The position numbers and the translations under genes were made by a program. From contig NZ_JABANC010000007.1 of the NCBI RefSeq assembly GCF_012931685.1, positions 1-64,000 on the forward strand: a stretch of 64,000 nt of DNA, in the 5' to 3' direction. Of the stretch, positions 52,836 to 61,413 are shown piece by piece. This stretch comes from Hanstruepera ponticola. GTDB lineage: Bacteria > Bacteroidota > Bacteroidia > Flavobacteriales > Flavobacteriaceae. The stretch's first letter is position 1, and every line of letters starts with the position of its first letter. The notes under the pieces are model-generated. The model worked only from the letters and a program-made list of their open reading frames with translations, was not told the DNA's origin and searched no databases.

Positions 52836-54614
52836 CTACATTCTATCAGGCACCTGAATTCCTAATAACGCGAATGCTTGTTTGATTGTTCTGCCAACTA
52901 CGTGTGATAGTTGTACTCTAAATACTTTTTCTGCTTGGTCATCAGCCCCTAAAATAGAGACGTTTTGGTAAAATGAATTAAACTCCTTTACTAAATCATA
53001 CGTATAATTAGCAATCAAAGCCGGACTAAAATTGCTAGCTGCCAGTTGTACCGTTTCTGGGAATAATTGGACTTGCTTAATCAGCTCACGTTCTTTATCA
53101 TGTAAGTTTACAGGTGCTACGTGATTGCTGTAATCAAAATCTGCTTTACGTAAAATAGCCTGTATTCTGGCATAGGTATATTGAATAAAAGGCCCTGTGT
53201 TTCCTTGAAAATCTACAGATTCCTTGGGATCAAACAAAATACGTTTTCTAGGGTCAACTTTTAGAATATAATATTTTAAGGCTCCCAATCCAATAATATG
53301 GTAAAGTGCTTGCTTATCAGCTTCAGAATAACCATCTAATTTGCCTAACTCTTTTGAGATGTCTTCGGCAGTTTGCGCCATTTCATCCATCAAATCATCA
53401 GCATCAACTACAGTGCCTTCACGACTTTTCATTTTACCACTTGGCAAATCGACCATACCATAACTTAAATGGTATAAATTTTCTGCCCATTCAAAACCTA
53501 GTTTTTTAATGATTAGGAACAAAACCTTAAAATGGTATTCCTGTTCATTCCCAACCGTATAAACCATTCCACCAACGTCAGGATAGTCTTTTACACGTTG
53601 AATGGCGGTTCCAATATCTTGGGTCATATAAACAGCAGTTCCGTCAGCACGTAGTACAATTTTTTCGTCCAAGCCATCATCGGTCAAATCACACCAGACT
53701 GAACCATCTTCTTTTTTATAAAAAACACCCGTTTTTAGACCTTCTTCAACAAACTCTTTACCTAATAAATAGGTTTCACTTTCGTAATATAGTTTATCAA
53801 AGTCAACGCCCAGATTTTTATACGTAATATCAAATCCGTCATAAACCCAACCGTTCATGGTTTCCCAAAGCTTAACCACTTCGGAATCTCCTGCCTCCCA
53901 TTGACGCAGCATATCTTGGGCTTCCACTAAAATTGGCGCTACCTTTTTAGCTTCTTCTTCAGTTTTACCTTCAGAAATCAAATGGGTTATTTCCTTTTTG
54001 TACTCTTGGTCAAACTTTACATAGTAATTCCCAACCAACTTATCGCCTTTTACACCAGTGCTTTCAGGAGTTTCGCCATTACCAAAACGCTGCCATGCCA
54101 ACATACTCTTACAAATATGAATACCACGATCGTTGATAATTTGAGTTTTATAAACCTTTTTGCCAGAGGCTTTTAAAATTTCAGAAACACTATAACCCAG
54201 CAAGTTATTACGTATATGCCCTAAATGCAACGGCTTGTTTGTATTTGGCGAAGAATATTCAACCATAACCGCTTTATCATTCGGTTTTGGCTTGATGGCA
54301 CCAAATGCTTCATCATTAAAAATGTCATTAAAACTCTGAAGAAAATAACTATCCTGAATCTCAATATTCAAAAATCCTTTAACCACATTAAATCCCTTGA
54401 CCTCATCAACATGTTCCATTAAATACTGACCAATGTTCTCTCCTATTTGAACAGGATTGCCTTTTACCACGCGTAACATAGAAAAAATAACAACCGTAAT
54501 ATCACCTGGAAACTCCTTACGCGTGGCTTGGAATTCAACAGTTGATAAATCACTATTATAAATTTGCTTTACAGCTTGCTTTACTGATTTTAAAAGCGTT
54601 TCCTGAAGATTCAT
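52836..54614 (-). CDS. argS: Arginine--tRNA ligase
   Basis: ArgRS charges tRNA-Arg. The 592-residue class I enzyme has the N-terminal additional domain (1-110), VEYSSPNTNKPLHLGHIRNN with the HIGH-type HLGH, a DxGxQ-type INDRGIHIC, the catalytic segment with YTVGNEQEYHFKVLF, and GKMKSREGTVV in the KMSKS position. The C-terminal anticodon-binding domain (about 460-592) includes FQGNTGPFIQYTYARI and ends GIQVPDRM. No partner genes; the cassette-like unit lies directly downstream. Confidence 0.96.
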   Translation of the reverse strand: MNLQETLLKSVKQAVKQIYNSDLSTVEFQATRKEFPGDITVVIFSMLRVVKGNPVQIGENIGQYLMEHVDEVKGFNVVKGFLNIEIQDSYFLQSFNDIFNDEAFGAIKPKPNDKAVMVEYSSPNTNKPLHLGHIRNNLLGYSVSEILKASGKKVYKTQIINDRGIHICKSMLAWQRFGNGETPESTGVKGDKLVGNYYVKFDQEYKKEITHLISEGKTEEEAKKVAPILVEAQDMLRQWEAGDSEVVKLWETMNGWVYDGFDITYKNLGVDFDKLYYESETYLLGKEFVEEGLKTGVFYKKEDGSVWCDLTDDGLDEKIVLRADGTAVYMTQDIGTAIQRVKDYPDVGGMVYTVGNEQEYHFKVLFLIIKKLGFEWAENLYHLSYGMVDLPSGKMKSREGTVVDADDLMDEMAQTAEDISKELGKLDGYSEADKQALYHIIGLGALKYYILKVDPRKRILFDPKESVDFQGNTGPFIQYTYARIQAILRKADFDYSNHVAPVNLHDKERELIKQVQLFPETVQLAASNFSPALIANYTYDLVKEFNSFYQNVSILGADDQAEKVFRVQLSHVVGRTIKQAFALLGIQVPDRM

Positions 54615-54680
54615 GTCTGATTTTTTAAGACTGCAAAGATAAAACTTTTATTAAAGTGACACTTGTAAATATGTGATAAT

Positions 54681-54715
54681 AAAAAAGCCTGTTTGAGTTG
54701 TAAACAGGCTTTTTT
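54681..54715 (-). terminator. Intrinsic terminator after the DUF3185 gene
   Basis: AAAAAAGCCTGTTT at 54681-54694 pairs perfectly with AAACAGGCTTTTTT at 54702-54715 around a 7-base loop. It begins 18 bases after the DUF3185-like stop and separates it from argS. Confidence 0.9.
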
Positions 54716-54733
54716 TACGCCAAAATTTAATGT

Positions 54734-54937
54734 TTATGATTTTTTACCACCCAAAAAACTTAATGCTACAGATGCGATTCCTAAAGCAATAGTGATATAT
54801 GAATTATCATTATCTTGAGCCTCAATACTTAAATCACCTATTCCTACTGAAGCTTCTGGTGCAATAAGGGTATAAATACCGTAAATAACCAATATAATTC
54901 CAACTACTAGTAAGATCATTTTAACTGTTTTATTCAT
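54734..54937 (-). CDS. Small DUF3185-like membrane protein
   Basis: A 67-residue protein with two predicted membrane spans (about 6-26 and 48-63) and an acidic middle (IEAQDNDNS). The pattern of MILLVVGIILVIYGIYTL and ITIALGIASVALSFLGG resembles DUF3185 proteins, whose function is unknown. The ATG, clean spans and own terminator make it a likely real gene despite its size. Confidence 0.65.
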   Translation of the reverse strand: MNKTVKMILLVVGIILVIYGIYTLIAPEASVGIGDLSIEAQDNDNSYITIALGIASVALSFLGGKKS

Positions 54938-55323
54938 ATGTTTTTGGTTTAAATTCTAATGAATATACTGAAAAAAAACAATATTCAAATTCGCGCTGTT
55001 TTATGACGAATCAGGATATCTAATTTAGACATTAGAGTCATTGTGCATTTCATCGACAAAAGTGTCGTTTTTCCAAGATTTATGCCGTTAATCGAGTAGT
55101 ACTTTTTTTACAAAAAAACAGGCATCCATTTCAACTAATTTTTTGGCATTAAAACCTAAAAATTAGCTTTTTGCAAGGGTTTTGTTAATTTTTGTTTAGT
55201 AATGCTATTAATCCCCAAATTAATGAGCTTTCTTAAACTAACTAACATATCACAAGCTTCAATGATATCATTGTTTTCTGTTTCAGAAAAAAGATATACC
55301 AATTGTTGTTGTGTATTTACTGT
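54938..55323. other. Gene-free 386-base region between DUF3185 and the TPR kinase
   Basis: This is the longest stretch without a coding sequence. It is the divergent upstream region of both neighbours. It contains one clear terminator-like hairpin on the + strand at 55054-55072, with no + strand gene before it, leaving room for a small RNA of about 100 bases. No good -33/-7 pair was found for either flanking gene. Confidence 0.5.
55054..55072 (+). terminator. Orphan terminator hairpin
   Basis: CGACA (55054-55058) and TGTCG (55063-55067) enclose AAAG and are followed by TTTTT. The stem is short but the arrangement is that of an intrinsic terminator. There is no coding sequence on this strand upstream. 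Confidence 0.5.
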
Positions 55324-57393
55324 ATGAAGAAATTAATTACTTTAATTATTTTCCTTTCTGTTTTTACTGGTTTTTCACAAACCATGGAACAGGACAGTCT
55401 TACCATACAGCTAGCTTTCCAAAAGGCTGACACCTCCAAAGTAAAAACCTCATTACGTCTTGTTAAAGTGCTTTATAATCAAGGGGATTACAATAAAGCA
55501 TTGCAATACATTGCGCAAAGCGAAAAGCTTTCCAATGATTTGAATTATGAAAAAGGCATAGCCGAAATAACATACTACAAAGCAAAAATCTACGCCAAAA
55601 AGAATGATTATATCAATGCCATTGCCAATTATTCTAAGTCTAAAGAATTGTTTTTAGCACAACAAGATACTTTAAGTGTTGCCAAGGTAAATAATAGCAT
55701 CGGACTCATTGAAATTGAGCGTGGAAATTATAAAAAAGGACTTCAGCATGCGCTATCAGCTATTGAGGAATTGGAAAAACGTAATTTAAAGCGTGAATTG
55801 AGTTCCGCCTATAAAAGCCTGGCTACAGCTTATGAAAAAACCAATGATAGATTAAAATCAATTGAGTTTAACCTGAAGCGTCTTGAAATAGAGGAAGAAT
55901 TACAAAACCAAGCAGGAATTATAAGTACCTACAAAACGCTAGCAGAACTATATTCTGAAGAAAAAGAAAATAGAAAAGCTATTGATTTTTACGAAAAAGT
56001 ACTAAACCTAATTGGCACTGATAATGACTCCTTAAGAGGCGAAATTTTACCAAGATTAGGAGGTGAGTATCTCCAATTTAAAGATTACGATGAAGCATCA
56101 GAATATCTTATTGAAGGATTACAACTTAATAGAAAGACCGATAATCAACTTGGTCTTTTAATCTCATTGAACAATTTAGGAAAATTGAATATTCAGCAAA
56201 AAAGAACCAAACTTGCCGATATTAGATTAAACGAAGCTGGAAATATTGCCAAGGCCATTAACAACAAATCAGAACTCTTAAAAAACTATGAATTAAGAAG
56301 GCAGTTGGATTCAACCAGCCGAAATTTTGAACGTGCATTTAAGTGGCAACGGGATTATTATGAGTTAAAAAGCAAATTAGATAAAGAAAAGATTATTAAA
56401 CCTAGTTATTCTGACATTGACGAATCTACACTAAAAAATATTACGTCAACGGCTACATCAAATAACACGGCACTTATTGATGAACACAATAAAGAAACCC
56501 TCTTAAACGAAAAGAGGATTAAGGATTTAAAGCTTGTTGTATATGGGCTTATTGCAGCACTTTCAATAGTGCTTATCTTTTTTATATTAACCTATTTAAA
56601 AAGAAATAATAACCTGCTGTACACTCAAGATTTAGAAGATAAAAACAAAAAGATTGAATTACAAAATGAAGCCATTTTAGAGCAAACGAAGCACTTAGAA
56701 GACATCAATAAAGTGAAAGATAAATTGTTCTCAATTGTTTCACATGATTTAAAAGACTCCTTGACATCTATTAAAGGGTTTATTGATTTATTAAAAGATG
56801 GACAACTTTCTCAAAGTGAATTCAACAATCTGATTCCCGAGTTAAGTGAGAATGCCAATAATGCCTCCATGTTGTTATTCAATTTACTTAATTGGTCAAA
56901 ATCTCAAATGCAATCGTTGGAATCAAACCCTTCTTTGTTTGATATTCAAGAGGTTTTTGAAGAAAAAGTGCAGTTACTGGAACAAAAAATGGACAAAAAA
57001 GGTATTTTGTTGAGAAACAAAACACTGCGTGATTTTGTGTATGCCGATAGAAGTATGGTGGAGATAGTCATCCAAAACTTATTGACAAATGCTATTAAAT
57101 TTAGTAAGGAAGGCGACACCATCACCATATCAAACCACATAAGCAGCGGTAAATCCATTATTAGTATTTCAGATACTGGCGTGGGCATTTCTCCTGAAAA
57201 TCAAAAGAAACTGTTTAAAAACAGTACGTTTACCACTGTGGGAACTGGCAACGAGAAAGGAACTGGTTTAGGTTTAAGCATCTGTAAAGAACTTGTTGAT
57301 TTAAATCACGGTAAGATTTGGGTTGAAAGCGACCTTAATAGAGGCAGCACGTTCTACGTAGAACTACCTAAATCCAATCCGCAAAACACTTAA
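55324..57393 (+). CDS. TPR-containing sensor histidine kinase
   Basis: A 689-residue sensor kinase. After a signal peptide (1-18) come five or six TPR-like repeats (about 25-350; VLYNQGDYNKALQYIAQSEK, GIAEITYYKAKIYAKKNDYI). One membrane span is at about 407-425 (VVYGLIAALSIVLIFFIL), then a coiled coil, the HisKA domain with His474 in FSIVSHDLKDSL, and the HATPase domain with QNLLTNAIKFS, SDTGVGIS and GTGLGLSICK. TPR kinases of this kind are common in Bacteroidota and usually lack an adjacent regulator, as here. The ATG at 55324 is preferred over a TTG seven codons upstream. Its 3' end overlaps that of ctlX by 4 bases. Confidence 0.92.
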   Translation: MKKLITLIIFLSVFTGFSQTMEQDSLTIQLAFQKADTSKVKTSLRLVKVLYNQGDYNKALQYIAQSEKLSNDLNYEKGIAEITYYKAKIYAKKNDYINAIANYSKSKELFLAQQDTLSVAKVNNSIGLIEIERGNYKKGLQHALSAIEELEKRNLKRELSSAYKSLATAYEKTNDRLKSIEFNLKRLEIEEELQNQAGIISTYKTLAELYSEEKENRKAIDFYEKVLNLIGTDNDSLRGEILPRLGGEYLQFKDYDEASEYLIEGLQLNRKTDNQLGLLISLNNLGKLNIQQKRTKLADIRLNEAGNIAKAINNKSELLKNYELRRQLDSTSRNFERAFKWQRDYYELKSKLDKEKIIKPSYSDIDESTLKNITSTATSNNTALIDEHNKETLLNEKRIKDLKLVVYGLIAALSIVLIFFILTYLKRNNNLLYTQDLEDKNKKIELQNEAILEQTKHLEDINKVKDKLFSIVSHDLKDSLTSIKGFIDLLKDGQLSQSEFNNLIPELSENANNASMLLFNLLNWSKSQMQSLESNPSLFDIQEVFEEKVQLLEQKMDKKGILLRNKTLRDFVYADRSMVEIVIQNLLTNAIKFSKEGDTITISNHISSGKSIISISDTGVGISPENQKKLFKNSTFTTVGTGNEKGTGLGLSICKELVDLNHGKIWVESDLNRGSTFYVELPKSNPQNT

Positions 57394-58322
57394 TTTTTTG
57401 GCAAAAACACTTCTGCCATCATACAACGAGCACTACCACCACCACATGTTTCAATAGTTTCTAACGAACTAGATATAATAGGACAGAATTTTTCAATTTC
57501 TGTAATTTGAGCTTTAGTTAAACTATTATGAGCAGCTTGGCTCATTACCAAATAACGTTGATTTAAATGTCCTCTAACCTGCAACATGTTTCCAGCAAAC
57601 TGATGCATTTGTGATTCAGTTATACTTATGATTGTTTTACCATCTTCTTTAAGACTCTTAACAACTTGCTTGCGCTCTTTTTTATCATCAATACTATCCA
57701 AGCAGATTACCGCAAATTTTTCTGCCAAACACATCATAACATTGGTATGATAAATAGGTAAACGTTCACCATCAACAGTTTGATTTGCTGTGAACACTAT
57801 GGGTGTATATTCAAAATCTTCACAAAACTCAATAAAGAGTTCTTCATCTGCTCTTGGTGATAAAGCACAATATGCTTTATGATTTATTCTATCTAGCAAC
57901 AAGCTACCTGTACCTTCCAAAAATACACCTTCTTCTTCGGCACTTGTATAGTCAACAATGTTTTCAATCTTGAAACCTTCTTTTTCAAGTCTAATAAAAA
58001 CCTCATCGCGTCTTTCCTTACGTCTATTTTCAGCAAACATTGGGTATAAGGCAACATCACCATTTTCATGAAAGCTAACCCAATTATTTGGAAAAATAGA
58101 ATCAGGTGTATCCATTAATTTATCATCATTTTCAACAATAACATTAACACCAACAGCACGCAATTTTTCAACAAAAGCATCAAACTCCTCCTGTGCTTTA
58201 GCATTAATTTCAGCATTTTTTAAATCTAAGTCTTCCTGGAAGTAATTATTTACAGCTGTTTGCTCATTCATCCTAAAACTTACAGGACGAATCATTAAAA
58301 TGGTATTTGTTGTTTGATGCAT
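57390..58322 (-). CDS. ctlX: Citrulline utilisation hydrolase CtlX-like amidinotransferase/deiminase
   Basis: A 310-residue member of the guanidine-modifying (amidinotransferase/deiminase) superfamily. Visible catalytic elements are Asp and Asn in DTPDSIFPNNWVSFHENG, the His-containing YHTNVMMCL and the C-terminal Cys in ETCGGGSARCM. The sequence best fits the CtlX group implicated in citrulline hydrolysis to ornithine. A TAATTTTG element lies 17 bases upstream. The + strand TPR kinase gene converges on it with a 4-base overlap of the ends. Confidence 0.88.
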   Translation of the reverse strand: MHQTTNTILMIRPVSFRMNEQTAVNNYFQEDLDLKNAEINAKAQEEFDAFVEKLRAVGVNVIVENDDKLMDTPDSIFPNNWVSFHENGDVALYPMFAENRRKERRDEVFIRLEKEGFKIENIVDYTSAEEEGVFLEGTGSLLLDRINHKAYCALSPRADEELFIEFCEDFEYTPIVFTANQTVDGERLPIYHTNVMMCLAEKFAVICLDSIDDKKERKQVVKSLKEDGKTIISITESQMHQFAGNMLQVRGHLNQRYLVMSQAAHNSLTKAQITEIEKFCPIISSSLETIETCGGGSARCMMAEVFLPKN

Positions 58323-58339
58323 AGTATTCTAAAATTATG

Positions 58340-58347
58340 CAAAATTA
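58340..58347 (-). promoter_or_regulatory. -7 element of ctlX
   Basis: TAATTTTG on the minus strand matches TAnnTTTG and ends 17 bases upstream of the ctlX ATG. The -33 region is not convincing. Confidence 0.45.
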
Positions 58348-58426
58348 CTTCTTTTTAAAATGAAAAGCCATGCTACAAAACAATAAAATTGTTAAATTGA
58401 AAAACATTAATGTTAAAACATTTTTA

Positions 58427-58936
58427 ATGAGATATTTTTTCATACCTCTGATACTAATTTTTAGTTTTTTGTCCTGTGAGAATGACAAAGAAATAAGTTC
58501 CATTGACCCAGTTAATTGGGAGAAACGACGTGTCACAATTGACCTTAGTGACAGCTTAAGAATTGGGCAAAGCTATCTACCAGTATATTCTGAAATCTAT
58601 AGCGAGTCAGAGCATCTTACCATAAATTTAACCGCTACAGTAAGCTTGAGAAATATAAACCCTAGTGAATCTATTTATTTGAATAAAGCAGCGTATTATG
58701 ATACTAAAGGTAACTTGATACGCACGTACTTTGATTATCCTATTTATATAAAACCACTTGAAACCATTGAAATAGTTATTGATGAAAGAGATACTACTGG
58801 TGGTGCAGGTGCCAATTTTGTATTTGATTGGACTATAAATGAATCGCTACACGAACCTTTTTTTGAAGCTGTTATGATTTCAACTATTGAACAATTAGGA
58901 ATTTCTTTTACTACTCAAGGTGTTACCATAAATTAA
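58427..58936 (+). CDS. DUF3124 domain lipoprotein
   Basis: A 169-residue lipoprotein. The start at 58427 gives a clean lipoprotein signal (MRYFFIPLILIFSFLSC); the longer frame from 58370 would place 19 Asn/Lys-rich residues in front. The mature part matches DUF3124: SYLPVYSEIYSESEHLTINL, TATVSLRNINPSESIY, PLETIEIVIDERDTTGG and a C-terminal VMISTIEQLGISFTTQG. Function of this fold is unknown. The methyltransferase gene begins at the base after its stop codon. Confidence 0.82.
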   Translation: MRYFFIPLILIFSFLSCENDKEISSIDPVNWEKRRVTIDLSDSLRIGQSYLPVYSEIYSESEHLTINLTATVSLRNINPSESIYLNKAAYYDTKGNLIRTYFDYPIYIKPLETIEIVIDERDTTGGAGANFVFDWTINESLHEPFFEAVMISTIEQLGISFTTQGVTIN

Positions 58937-59635
58937 ATGAAAAAGGAATTAATAGACGATATTATAGCTTGGGATATTGTAAACTGGTCAAAAAGTTTTG
59001 ATTTTTGGAAAAAACATTTAGATGTCAAAGACAAAGGTTATCAATGTCTTGAATTGGGTGCAAGACAAGGTGGTTTGTCATTATGGCTAGCTTTAAATAA
59101 CAACCAAGTCATTTGTTCAGATGTAAGTTATACAGATCAACAGCATGAGTTGGATAAAACCATTGCACTTCACAAAAAGCATGGTTGCGAACAAAACATA
59201 ACCTATGAAGCCATAGATGCCTCAAAAATTCCTTATGAGAATCATTTTGATTTGGTAGTCTTCAAGTCGGTGTTAGGAGGCGTCAGCATTGATTCAGGAA
59301 AGCGTTTAGAACAGCAAACAATTGATTCTATCCATAAAAGCTTAAAACCTGGCGGACGTGTGGTATTTATTGAAAACTTGGAGGGTTCTTTTTTACATAT
59401 GTATGCTAGAAAGAAATTTGTAGGCTGGGGAAGTAAGTGGTATTATATGAAATTGAATGACATTGTAAAACTATTTAATTCTTACAAAAGTCTTGAATAT
59501 AAAACAGTAGGTTTTTTTGGTACCTTTGGAAAAACAGAAAAGCAACGTCAAATGCTCGGGAAACTAGATACTTTGATTGAAAAATTAATTCCCAAACACA
59601 ATCGTTATGTTATGATTGGCATTGCAAAAAAATAA
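58937..59635 (+). CDS. Class I SAM-dependent methyltransferase
   Basis: A 232-residue methyltransferase of the Rossmann class. Motif I reads CLELGARQGGLSLWLAL (about 39-55), the acidic motif II is CSDVSY, motif IV is FDLVVFKSVLGG and motif post-IV LKPGGRVVFIENL. The C-terminal region (FLHMYARKKFVGWGSKWYYM) resembles small-molecule or sugar methyltransferases but substrate is unknown. It has no intergenic gap to the DUF3124 gene, so the two are translated from one mRNA. Confidence 0.88.
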   Translation: MKKELIDDIIAWDIVNWSKSFDFWKKHLDVKDKGYQCLELGARQGGLSLWLALNNNQVICSDVSYTDQQHELDKTIALHKKHGCEQNITYEAIDASKIPYENHFDLVVFKSVLGGVSIDSGKRLEQQTIDSIHKSLKPGGRVVFIENLEGSFLHMYARKKFVGWGSKWYYMKLNDIVKLFNSYKSLEYKTVGFFGTFGKTEKQRQMLGKLDTLIEKLIPKHNRYVMIGIAKK

Positions 59636-59638
59636 TAT

Positions 59639-60322
59639 TTAAGGTGTTGAGTTGGATACCTGCAGCGTTTTTCCGTTGTAAAATTTTTGTCCATTTAAGG
59701 CAAAATCAAGAATGTAATTTGCCATTTCTAAAGCTGTAGTAGGTGCCTGATAATCTGGAAATGCCTCTTCTAACATTTCAGTTTGCACAGCACCTAAAGC
59801 CAAAGCGTTAAATGATATACCAGAATCTTTATACTCCTCTGCCAATAATTCAGTTAATGTAATGACTGCCCCTTTACTTGAGCTGTAAGCCGAAAGTCCT
59901 GGAAATTTCATACTACCTTGAATGCCACCCATCGAGCTAATGGTAACAACATGACTCCCTTTATTCATGAAAGCTAATACTGTTCTAATCATTTCAGAAA
60001 CACCAAAAACATTAGTTCGGTAAACCTTTTCAAAATCGGCAATAGTTGTTTCAACAAAAGGCTTGTTTAATAACATTCCTGCATTATTAATTAAGACATC
60101 GACATGTCCCCATTCTTTGTCAATGAATTTAGATACTTTTTGATAATCAGATTGGTTACACAAATCAAATGCAAATGACGTAATATTATCAAAATGCATG
60201 TTATTTACAGGTTGTGCATTTCTAGACAGTGCCAATATATTGAATCCCTGTTTGGCAAATAAATGTACTAACTCAAAACCAATACCACGACTTGTTCCTG
60301 TAATAATTATATTCTTACTCAT
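59639..60322 (-). CDS. Short-chain dehydrogenase/reductase
   Basis: A 227-residue classical SDR with the cofactor motif TGTSRGIG (8-15), NNAGMLLNKP, the catalytic Ser-Tyr-Lys in SSMGGIQGS and YSSSKGAV, and LGAVQTEML. The length is near the family norm. The ATG overlaps the end of the M28 gene by 8 bases (ATGAGTAA), so it is the second gene of that unit. The substrate cannot be predicted. Confidence 0.9.
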   Translation of the reverse strand: MSKNIIITGTSRGIGFELVHLFAKQGFNILALSRNAQPVNNMHFDNITSFAFDLCNQSDYQKVSKFIDKEWGHVDVLINNAGMLLNKPFVETTIADFEKVYRTNVFGVSEMIRTVLAFMNKGSHVVTISSMGGIQGSMKFPGLSAYSSSKGAVITLTELLAEEYKDSGISFNALALGAVQTEMLEEAFPDYQAPTTALEMANYILDFALNGQKFYNGKTLQVSNSTP

Positions 60323-61322
60323 CTTTCAATACAACTTCTTTATTTTCAGTATTCATCATACCTTGCAATGCAGGAATCATTTTTACAACAAAATTAGCCA
60401 TATGATCATAATCCATTTTATCGGCTTCATCATCAACATGATGATAATAATCAAAATTGGAGAAATCAAATGTTGAAATGGCATGTGCAGGAATATTTAA
60501 AGCCTTATAAAACGGATAATTATCTGACCTCATAAACAGTTGAAATTCTTTTGCTTGAGGAAAAAATCCTACAACCTCCTCTCCAGCGTATTTATTAAGT
60601 GTTTCAGCAAAATTCGACCGTTCATACCCACTCATATACGATAAAGATTTATCAGATGCTCTTGGCACACCTATCATTTCAAAATTAATCATGGTATAAG
60701 CATTTATACCTTCTGCTTTCAATCTTTCTGCTAAATGCCCTGAACCTTTTAACCCCATTTCTTCTGCCGCATATAAGGTTACCAGAATACTGCGTTTATT
60801 AGTTTTGCTTTTCGCAAAATATTTAGCAAACTCCATAGCTGCAATAGTACCTGATGCATCATCATTGGCACCATTAGCAATCTTATCGCCATTAACTTCT
60901 TTTCCCATTCCAATATGATCGTAATGACCTCCGAGAATTATATACTCATTTTTGAGCTTGGGGTCATTTCCTTCAACAACTCCAACAATATTATAACCTA
61001 TAATATCCTTAAGTCTAAAACTGTCACGATAGGTTTCAAAATAAGGTTTGATATCATTTGTCATTAAAAAATTTTCTATAAATACTGCAGCCTTTTCAAT
61101 ACCAACTGAACCTGTAGCTCTTCCTTCTAGATCATCTGAAGCGAGAAAAAACATACTTTCTTTGATTGATTTTTTAAAATCAGACGCATCAAGATTCACC
61201 TTTACATCTTTAGCTGGAACGCTATATGTAGTTTCTTCTTTATTGGTATTCGATGCTTCTGTCTTTGTTGCTTTACAATTGTAAAACAATAAAAAAGTAA
61301 AGATTATAAGAATGCTTTTCAT
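60315..61322 (-). CDS. M28 family zinc aminopeptidase, probable lipoprotein
   Basis: A 335-residue M28 peptidase. The N-terminal 16 residues end in a lipobox-like FYNC. Zinc-binding motifs are GGHYDHIGMG, NGANDDASGTIAAMEFA and AAEEMGLKGS, in family order, with a protective LEGRATGSVG ahead. The C-terminus has the matching His in YYHHVDDEADKM. A cell-envelope aminopeptidase is expected. A TATCTTTA box is 20 bases upstream of the ATG, and the SDR gene follows with an 8-base overlap. Confidence 0.92.
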   Translation of the reverse strand: MKSILIIFTFLLFYNCKATKTEASNTNKEETTYSVPAKDVKVNLDASDFKKSIKESMFFLASDDLEGRATGSVGIEKAAVFIENFLMTNDIKPYFETYRDSFRLKDIIGYNIVGVVEGNDPKLKNEYIILGGHYDHIGMGKEVNGDKIANGANDDASGTIAAMEFAKYFAKSKTNKRSILVTLYAAEEMGLKGSGHLAERLKAEGINAYTMINFEMIGVPRASDKSLSYMSGYERSNFAETLNKYAGEEVVGFFPQAKEFQLFMRSDNYPFYKALNIPAHAISTFDFSNFDYYHHVDDEADKMDYDHMANFVVKMIPALQGMMNTENKEVVLKDE

Positions 61323-61349
61323 TGATAGAATTTTAATTTGTTTAAAGAT

Positions 61350-61386
61350 AAAAAAAATCCCACTTGAAATATTTGTAGTGGGATTT
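61350..61386 (-). terminator. Intrinsic terminator of the pyruvate dehydrogenase genes
   Basis: AAATCCCACT at 61355-61364 pairs perfectly with AGTGGGATTT at 61377-61386 around a 12-base loop, followed on the minus strand by a T run. It begins 27 bases after the E2 stop. Confidence 0.88.
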
Positions 61387-61413
61387 ATATTATTCTTACT
61401 AGCTTATTCTAGA

